Origin: [Erwinia] mediterraneensis
GTDB lineage: Bacteria > Pseudomonadota > Gammaproteobacteria > Enterobacterales > Enterobacteriaceae
Direction of reading: 5' to 3'
DNA length: 64,000 bases
Assembly (NCBI RefSeq): GCF_900604315.1
Contig: NZ_LR026978.1
Coordinates: 2,494,325-2,558,324, forward strand
Part shown: piece by piece, positions 58,858 to 64,000 of the stretch
How the letters are laid out: each line of letters starts with the position of its first letter
How positions within the stretch are numbered: position 1 is the first letter of the stretch
Notes under the pieces: model-generated
Database searches by the model: none
The model's input: the letters and a program-made list of their open reading frames with translations, nothing else
Told to the model about the DNA's origin: nothing
Program-made: the position numbers and the translations under genes

Positions 58858-59409
58858 ATGACCGCAACTGCGCAGCAGCTCGAACTCATTAAAAACAGCA
58901 TCAAAAGCATCCCTGATTATCCGAAACCAGGCATTCTGTTCCGGGACGTGACCAGCCTGCTGGAAGATCCCCAGGCCTATGCTGCGACCATTGCGCTGCT
59001 GGTCGATCGCTATCGCGATAAAGGCATCACCAAAGTTGTCGGCACGGAAGCGCGCGGCTTTTTATTTGGCGCGCCGGTCGCGCTGGGGCTGGGCGTCGGT
59101 TTTGTGCCGGTACGTAAGCCAGGTAAGCTGCCGCGTGAGACTTTCAGTGAAGCCTATGAGCTGGAATATGGCACTGACCAGCTGGAGCTGCATAAAGATG
59201 CGATCCAGCCGGGCGATGTGGTGCTGGTGGTCGATGACCTGCTGGCTACCGGCGGCACCATCGAAGCCACGGTTAAACTGATTCGCCGTGCCGGTGGTAG
59301 TGTAAAAGACGCCGCCTTCGTGATTAATCTGTTCGATCTGAGCGGCGAAACCCGCCTGAAAGCCCAGGGTATTGAGTGCTATAGCCTGGTGAATTTCGCG
59401 GGTCACTGA
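58858..59409 (+). CDS. apt: Adenine phosphoribosyltransferase
   Basis: Apt (183 residues from ATG 58858, [18 protein letters not shown]) salvages adenine to AMP with PRPP. The PRPP-binding motif [14 protein letters not shown] is near residue 120. [31 protein letters not shown] is the purine-binding region. The frame is open 32 codons upstream without similarity. It is followed 205 bases later by dnaX. Confidence 0.98.
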   Translation: MTATAQQLELIKNSIKSIPDYPKPGILFRDVTSLLEDPQAYAATIALLVDRYRDKGITKVVGTEARGFLFGAPVALGLGVGFVPVRKPGKLPRETFSEAYELEYGTDQLELHKDAIQPGDVVLVVDDLLATGGTIEATVKLIRRAGGSVKDAAFVINLFDLSGETRLKAQGIECYSLVNFAGH

Positions 59410-59417
59410 TCGTCTTA

Positions 59418-59437
59418 GCCCCGCCGCGAAGCGGGGC
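59418..59437 (+). repeat. GC-rich hairpin after apt
   Basis: GCCCCGC / GCGGGGC with loop CGCGAA, without a T tail. It may attenuate or stabilise the apt transcript before dnaX; it is not a standard terminator. Confidence 0.6.
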
Positions 59438-59614
59438 GCTGACCCCCTGTTTTCAGCCTAAAGTAATAGGCATATCAATGCGTGACTGGTAAACTGCAGT
59501 GACGATATACAGGGGTTGCAGATGTTCTGTTCTCACCTTTTTTGTGAAGAGTAGTGGTGACCTCCGCGTCGCGCCTGCTGTTCCGTTTCAACGATACCCA
59601 GTGACTGAATCCAC

Positions 59615-61606
59615 ATGAGCTATCAGGTACTTGCGCGAAAATGGCGTCCCCAGGCGTTCGCTGATGTAGTCGGTCAGGAACATGTGCTGACTGCGCTGGC
59701 GAATGGATTGTCATTGGGGCGCATCCATCATGCTTATCTTTTTTCCGGCACGCGCGGCGTGGGGAAAACCACCATTGCCCGCCTGCTGGCGAAAGGACTG
59801 AATTGCGAAACCGGCATTACTGCCACGCCCTGCGGACAGTGTGACAACTGTCGTGAGATTGAACAGGGCCGTTTTGTCGATCTGATCGAAATCGATGCCG
59901 CTTCGCGCACCAAAGTCGAAGACACGCGCGATCTGCTGGATAACGTCCAGTACGCACCGGCGCGTGGCCGTTTTAAAGTCTATCTGATTGACGAAGTGCA
60001 TATGCTCTCGCGTCACAGCTTCAATGCCTTGCTGAAGACGCTGGAGGAGCCGCCGACGCACATCAAATTCCTGCTGGCCACCACCGATCCGCAAAAGCTG
60101 CCGGTGACCATCTTGTCACGCTGTCTGCAATTCCACCTTAAAGCGCTGGATCTGGATCAGATCCGTCAGCAGCTGGCTTATGTGCTGGAGCAGGAGTCGA
60201 TCAGCAGTGAGCCACGCGCCTTACAGCTGCTGGCGCGTGCCGCCGACGGCAGTATGCGTGATGCCCTGAGCCTGACCGATCAGGCGATTGCCATGGGACA
60301 GGGCGCCGTCAACAGCGCCACCGTCAGTATGATGCTGGGCACGCTGGATGATGAACAGCCGCTGGCGCTGATTGAGGCGCTGGTAGAGGGCGACGGCGCG
60401 CAGGTGATGGCGCTACTGAACCAGGCGGCAGCCCGGGGCGTGGAGTGGGAGGCGTTGCTGGTTGAAATGCTGCGTCTGCTGCACCGTATCGCCATGCTGC
60501 AACTGCTGCCCGATTCGCTGACCGAAGATGAAGCCAGCTATGCGCAGCGACTGCGTGATCTGGCGCGTCAGCTGCCGCCAGCCGATGTGCAGCTCTATTA
60601 TCAGACCCTGCTGATGGGACGCAAAGATCTGCCGATGGCGCCGGATCGTCGGCTGGGCGTAGAAATGACGCTGCTGCGTGCGCTGGCGTTTCATCCCATG
60701 GCACCGGTGGCCGAGCCAGTGATGCGTCCGGCGCTCGCGACGCCTGACGCAGCGGCGGCACAGCCGCAGATGGCGCCGCCTGATCCCGCACCGCAACCTG
60801 TTGCCGCGCCTCAGGCACCTGCGCCGCAGGCAGTAGTTACGCCGCGTGCGTCTCAGCCTGCTGCCGCGCCTGCTTCTGCTGCGCCGCCGCGTCCCCCAGA
60901 GACGTTGTCCGATGCCACCAGCCAGCTCCTGCAGGCGCGCACTCAGCTGCTGCGTCAGGGAGCCAGCAAGCCAAAAAAGAGTGAGCCGGCGGCGCGCCCT
61001 GCGCGGCCGGCCACCTCGGCGCTGGAACGTCTCGCCAACGTCAGCGAACGCAGCCAGCAACGTCAGGTGGTCAGCAAGGAACCTGATAAGAAAGAAGCGT
61101 ATCGCTGGAAAGCGCAGAGCGAACCTGTCAATGCGCCAGCCGCGGTAGCAACGCCAAAAGCCTTGCGTTCCGCGCTGGAGCATGAGAAAACCCCTGAACT
61201 GGCAGCACGTCTGGCGGAAGAAGCGCAGCAGCGCGATCCCTGGGCGGCGGAAATCGCCACGCTGCCGTTACCGAAACTGGTACAGCAGCTCGCCCTGAAC
61301 GCGTGGAAAGAGCAGACAGCGCAGGCGGTGATTCTGCATTTGCGGCCCAGCCAGCGTCATCTGAATTCGCCCTCGGCCCGTCAGGCGTTGAGCGAGGCGC
61401 TGAGCAATGCGGCGGGGCAGGTAGTTGAAGTCACCGTCATTGAAGATGATAATCCTGCGGTATTGACGCCACTGGAGTGGCGGCAGGCCATTTATGAAGA
61501 AAAACTGGCGCAGGCGCGTCAGTCTATTATTAGCGATACCCATATTCAGACCCTGCGTCGCTTCTTTGATGCGGATCTGGATGAAGAGAGTATTCGACCC
61601 GTTTAA
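59615..61606 (+). CDS. dnaX: DNA polymerase III subunits tau and gamma
   Basis: DnaX (663 residues, tau form) is the clamp-loader ATPase and the organiser of the replisome. Walker A is GTRGVGKTT, the zinc module CGQCDNC, Walker B LIDEVHML and the sensor-1 region SRCLQFHLK. Domain III is followed by a long Ala/Pro/Gln-rich linker (about 365-460) and the C-terminal domains that bind DnaB and the alpha polymerase. A programmed frameshift cassette at 60957-61011 would give the 456-residue gamma form. ybaB starts 55 bases after the stop. Confidence 0.98.
   Translation: MSYQVLARKWRPQAFADVVGQEHVLTALANGLSLGRIHHAYLFSGTRGVGKTTIARLLAKGLNCETGITATPCGQCDNCREIEQGRFVDLIEIDAASRTKVEDTRDLLDNVQYAPARGRFKVYLIDEVHMLSRHSFNALLKTLEEPPTHIKFLLATTDPQKLPVTILSRCLQFHLKALDLDQIRQQLAYVLEQESISSEPRALQLLARAADGSMRDALSLTDQAIAMGQGAVNSATVSMMLGTLDDEQPLALIEALVEGDGAQVMALLNQAAARGVEWEALLVEMLRLLHRIAMLQLLPDSLTEDEASYAQRLRDLARQLPPADVQLYYQTLLMGRKDLPMAPDRRLGVEMTLLRALAFHPMAPVAEPVMRPALATPDAAAAQPQMAPPDPAPQPVAAPQAPAPQAVVTPRASQPAAAPASAAPPRPPETLSDATSQLLQARTQLLRQGASKPKKSEPAARPARPATSALERLANVSERSQQRQVVSKEPDKKEAYRWKAQSEPVNAPAAVATPKALRSALEHEKTPELAARLAEEAQQRDPWAAEIATLPLPKLVQQLALNAWKEQTAQAVILHLRPSQRHLNSPSARQALSEALSNAAGQVVEVTVIEDDNPAVLTPLEWRQAIYEEKLAQARQSIISDTHIQTLRRFFDADLDEESIRPV
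60957..61011 (+). promoter_or_regulatory. Programmed -1 frameshift cassette of dnaX
   Basis: Three parts in the E. coli order: the internal ribosome-site-like AGGGAG (60957-60962), the slippery heptamer A-AAA-AAG (60973-60979) in the correct reading phase, and a stem beginning 6 bases later (CCGGC...GCCGG with an inner GCGC/GCGC part, 60986-61010). A -1 slip gives one Glu codon and then the TGA at 60982-60984, making gamma. Confidence 0.93.
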
Positions 61607-61661
61607 ACATGCCGCAGCTGTCTGTCGGAGAGTATTGCGGCCTAAGCTGAGAGAGAAAACT

Positions 61662-61991
61662 ATGTTTGGTAAAGGCGGATTGGGCAATCTGATGAAGCAG
61701 GCCCAGCAGATGCAGGACAAGATGGCCCAGGTGCAGGAAGAGATTGCCGCGCTGGAAGTGACCGGTGAATCAGGCGCAGGCCTGGTCAAAGTCACCATTA
61801 ACGGCGCACATAACTGCCGCCGCGTGGAAGTGGATCCCAGCCTGCTGGAAGATGATAAAGAGATGCTGGAAGATCTGATTGCCGCAGCCTTCAACGACGC
61901 CGCGCGTCGTATTGATGAAGCGCAGAAAGAGAAAATGGCATCGGTCTCCGCCGGTATGCAGCTGCCGCCAGGCTTTAAGTTGCCGTTCTGA
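61662..61991 (+). CDS. ybaB: Nucleoid-associated protein YbaB
   Basis: YbaB/EbfC family protein of 109 residues from ATG 61662 ([20 protein letters not shown]). It forms a tweezer-shaped dimer that binds DNA without strong sequence preference. A long N-terminal helix (7-32) is followed by a small sheet ([20 protein letters not shown]). Its stop overlaps the recR ATG by one base (TGATG). dnaX-ybaB-recR is a widely conserved order. Confidence 0.97.
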   Translation: MFGKGGLGNLMKQAQQMQDKMAQVQEEIAALEVTGESGAGLVKVTINGAHNCRRVEVDPSLLEDDKEMLEDLIAAAFNDAARRIDEAQKEKMASVSAGMQLPPGFKLPF

Positions 61992-62596
61992 TGCAGACCA
62001 GTCCACTGCTTGAATCCCTGATGGAAGCGTTGCGCTGCCTGCCCGGTGTCGGGCCAAAATCGGCGCAGCGTATGGCGTTCCAGCTTTTGCAACGCGATCG
62101 CAGCGGTGGGATGCGGCTGGCGCAGGCGCTGACGCGCGCAATGTCCGAGATCGGTCACTGTGCGGATTGCCGCACGTTTACCGAGCAGGAGATCTGCACC
62201 ATCTGCGCTAACCCGCGTCGCCAGCAAAATGGTCAGATTTGCGTGGTGGAAAGCCCGGCTGACATTCACGCCATTGAGCAGACCGGTCAGTTCGGCGGCC
62301 GTTATTTTGTGCTGATGGGCCATCTTTCACCGCTGGATGGCATCGGGCCGCATGATATTGGTCTCGACCGGCTGGAGCAGCGGCTGGAAAATGAGACCAT
62401 TCAGGAGGTGATCCTTGCCACCAACCCCACGGTAGAAGGAGAAGCCACGGCAAACTACATCGCTGAGCTCTGTGGTCAGTATGGCGTCGAGGCGAGCCGC
62501 ATCGCGCATGGCGTGCCGGTCGGCGGCGAGCTGGAGATGGTTGACGGCACCACGCTGTCACACTCGCTGGCGGGACGTCACAAGATTAAATTTTAA
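61991..62596 (+). CDS. recR: Recombination mediator RecR
   Basis: RecR (201 residues) acts with RecO and RecF to load RecA on gapped DNA. The helix-hairpin-helix region is [20 protein letters not shown]. The zinc finger has CADC and CTIC (near residues 57-72), and the Toprim domain holds [15 protein letters not shown]. The end [15 protein letters not shown] is conserved. It is translationally coupled to ybaB. Confidence 0.98.
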   Translation: MQTSPLLESLMEALRCLPGVGPKSAQRMAFQLLQRDRSGGMRLAQALTRAMSEIGHCADCRTFTEQEICTICANPRRQQNGQICVVESPADIHAIEQTGQFGGRYFVLMGHLSPLDGIGPHDIGLDRLEQRLENETIQEVILATNPTVEGEATANYIAELCGQYGVEASRIAHGVPVGGELEMVDGTTLSHSLAGRHKIKF

Positions 62597-62625
62597 GCGC
62601 TTGCCGGTGCCCGTTCGGATGCCGG

Positions 62626-62653
62626 CTTGAAATTTCATTTCCCACCCCCATTT
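62626..62653 (+). promoter_or_regulatory. Sigma-32 type promoter for htpG
   Basis: CTTGAA (62626-62631), a 14-base spacer and CCCCATTT (62646-62653): a full match to the RpoH consensus. The htpG start is about 40 bases downstream. htpG belongs to the heat-shock regulon in E. coli. Confidence 0.9.
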
Positions 62654-62693
62654 CTCCCCCAACGTTCGTTAAACCTGATCTGTTGAGGTATCA

Positions 62694-64000
62694 ATGACCA
62701 TGAAAGGACAAGAGACGCGTGGTTTCCAGTCAGAGGTGAAGCAGCTTCTGCACCTGATGATCCATTCCCTCTATTCAAACAAAGAGATTTTCCTGCGTGA
62801 GCTGATCTCCAACGCCTCGGATGCGGCAGATAAATTGCGCTTCCGTGCGCTCTCCGCCCCGGAGCTGTATGAAGGTGACGGCGAGCTGCGCGTGCGGGTC
62901 TCTGTTGATAAGGAAAACCGTACCCTGACGCTGAGTGATAACGGCATCGGGATGCGACGTGACGAGGTAATTGAAAACCTGGGCACCATTGCCAAATCGG
63001 GGACGAAAGCTTTCCTGGCGTCGCTCGGTTCGGACCAGGCCAAAGACAGCCAGCTGATTGGTCAGTTCGGCGTGGGCTTCTACTCCGCCTTTATTGTCGC
63101 CGACAAGGTTTCCGTGCGTACCCGTGCGGCTGGCGCTTCCGCTGACGAAGCCGTGTTCTGGGAGTCTGCAGGAGAAGGCGAATATACCATTGCCGACATC
63201 AGCAAAGCGGATCGCGGTACCGAAATCACCCTGCACCTGCGCGAAGGTGAGGATGAGTTCCTTGATGCCTGGCGCGTACGCAGCATTATCAGTAAATATT
63301 CCGATCATATTGCATTGCCGGTCGAGATCGAAAGCAAAGACGAAGAGAACGACACCACTCACTGGGAGAAAATCAACAAGGCCCAGGCGCTGTGGACGCG
63401 CAACAAATCAGAAATCAGTGACGAAGAGTACAACGAGTTTTACAAACATATCGCCCATGACTTCACCGATCCGCTGAGCTGGAGTCACAACCGCGTGGAA
63501 GGGAAGCAGGAATATACCAGCCTGCTCTATATTCCGGCGCGCGCGCCCTGGGATATGTGGAACCGCGATCATAAACATGGTCTGAAACTCTATGTGCGGC
63601 GTGTTTTCATCATGGATGACGCCGAGCAGTTTATGCCGAACTACCTGCGCTTCGTGCGCGGCCTGATCGACTCCAGCGATCTGCCGCTCAACGTATCGCG
63701 TGAGATTCTGCAGGACAGCCGCGTCACTCAGACTCTGCGCGGAGCGCTGGCAAAACGTTCGCTGCAGATGCTCGATAAATTAGCGAAGGATGACGCGGAA
63801 AAATATCAGCAGTTCTGGAAAGAGTTTGGCCTGGTACTGAAAGAGGGCCCGGCTGAAGACAGCGCTAACCAGCAGGCGATCGCTAAACTGTTGCGCTTCG
63901 CTTCGACCCACAACGACAGTGCGGAGCAGAACGTCTCGCTGGAGCAGTACGTCAGCCGCATGGTGGAAGGGCAGGAGAAGATCTATTACATCACTGCGGA
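62694..64000 (+). CDS. htpG: Molecular chaperone HtpG (Hsp90), 5' part
   Basis: The N-terminal 435 residues of bacterial Hsp90; the gene runs off the right edge with no stop in the window. The GHKL ATPase motifs are [18 protein letters not shown] (catalytic Glu and Asn), DNGIGM, GTIAKSG and [11 protein letters not shown]. The middle domain follows (from about 230) with SREILQDSR and its conserved Arg. The start is ATG 62694 ([11 protein letters not shown]) with TTGAGG five bases before; ATG 62700 (MKGQETRGF, the E. coli start) is the alternative. A sigma-32 promoter lies just upstream. Confidence 0.97.
   Translation, partial: MTMKGQETRGFQSEVKQLLHLMIHSLYSNKEIFLRELISNASDAADKLRFRALSAPELYEGDGELRVRVSVDKENRTLTLSDNGIGMRRDEVIENLGTIAKSGTKAFLASLGSDQAKDSQLIGQFGVGFYSAFIVADKVSVRTRAAGASADEAVFWESAGEGEYTIADISKADRGTEITLHLREGEDEFLDAWRVRSIISKYSDHIALPVEIESKDEENDTTHWEKINKAQALWTRNKSEISDEEYNEFYKHIAHDFTDPLSWSHNRVEGKQEYTSLLYIPARAPWDMWNRDHKHGLKLYVRRVFIMDDAEQFMPNYLRFVRGLIDSSDLPLNVSREILQDSRVTQTLRGALAKRSLQMLDKLAKDDAEKYQQFWKEFGLVLKEGPAEDSANQQAIAKLLRFASTHNDSAEQNVSLEQYVSRMVEGQEKIYYITA

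Overview
The window is chromosomal core sequence of a gammaproteobacterium of the order Enterobacterales. Gene content and order closely follow the Escherichia coli yajC-secDF to htpG segment. Departures from that order suggest the Erwiniaceae (Pantoea, Erwinia or Mixta-like): kbp (ygaU) lies beside nrdR, ykgM-ykgO beside acrB, and ybaO and mscK are absent. The family assignment is an inference from synteny and remembered protein sequences, not from a database search.

Layout: 1-3.0 kb, Sec accessory genes (yajC end, secD, secF). 3.0-4.1 kb, two envelope/periplasm-type genes (yajI, kbp) on the minus strand. 4.2-8.3 kb, nrdR-ribD-ribH-nusB-thiL-pgpA. 8.4-12.5 kb, minus strand, yajO and the isoprenoid operon xseB-ispA-dxs. 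12.7-14.2 kb, thiI, followed by a 144-bp tandem repeat array. 15.1-18.6 kb, yajL, panE, yajQ, yajR. 18.8-23.5 kb, the cyoABCDE quinol oxidase operon. 24-26.7 kb, ampG, yajG, bolA. 27-33.7 kb, the protein quality-control cluster tig, clpP, clpX, lon, then hupB. 33.9-40.2 kb, ppiD, ybaV, fadM, queC, ybaE, cof. 40.4-45.9 kb, the ABC exporter pair mdlAB and the nitrogen genes glnK-amtB. 45.9-49.2 kb, tesB, ybaY, an IS4-family insertion sequence and atl. 49.35 kb, 4.5S RNA (ffs). 49.5-52.1 kb, an accessory stretch with a coding remnant, hha-tomB, an unknown gene and the zinc-responsive ribosomal paralogues ykgM-ykgO. 52.2-57.4 kb, acrAB and its repressor acrR. 57.4-64 kb, rsmS, priC, ybaN, apt, dnaX, ybaB, recR and the start of htpG.

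Several regulatory sites are readable: sigma-32 type promoters before clpP, lon and htpG; a sigma-54 promoter with two NtrC-like palindromes before glnK; an AcrR operator palindrome; a Zur-like palindrome before ykgM; a sigma-70 promoter before cyoA; and the complete dnaX frameshift cassette.

The most unusual structures are two. One is the array of six full and one partial 144-bp units between thiI and yajL; each unit can fold into two hairpins. The other is the IS4-family element, which has inserted into the terminator shared by the convergent genes ybaY and atl, leaving a 10-bp target duplication with one mismatch. I see no CRISPR array, prophage, tRNA gene, recognisable defence island or clear new multi-gene system.
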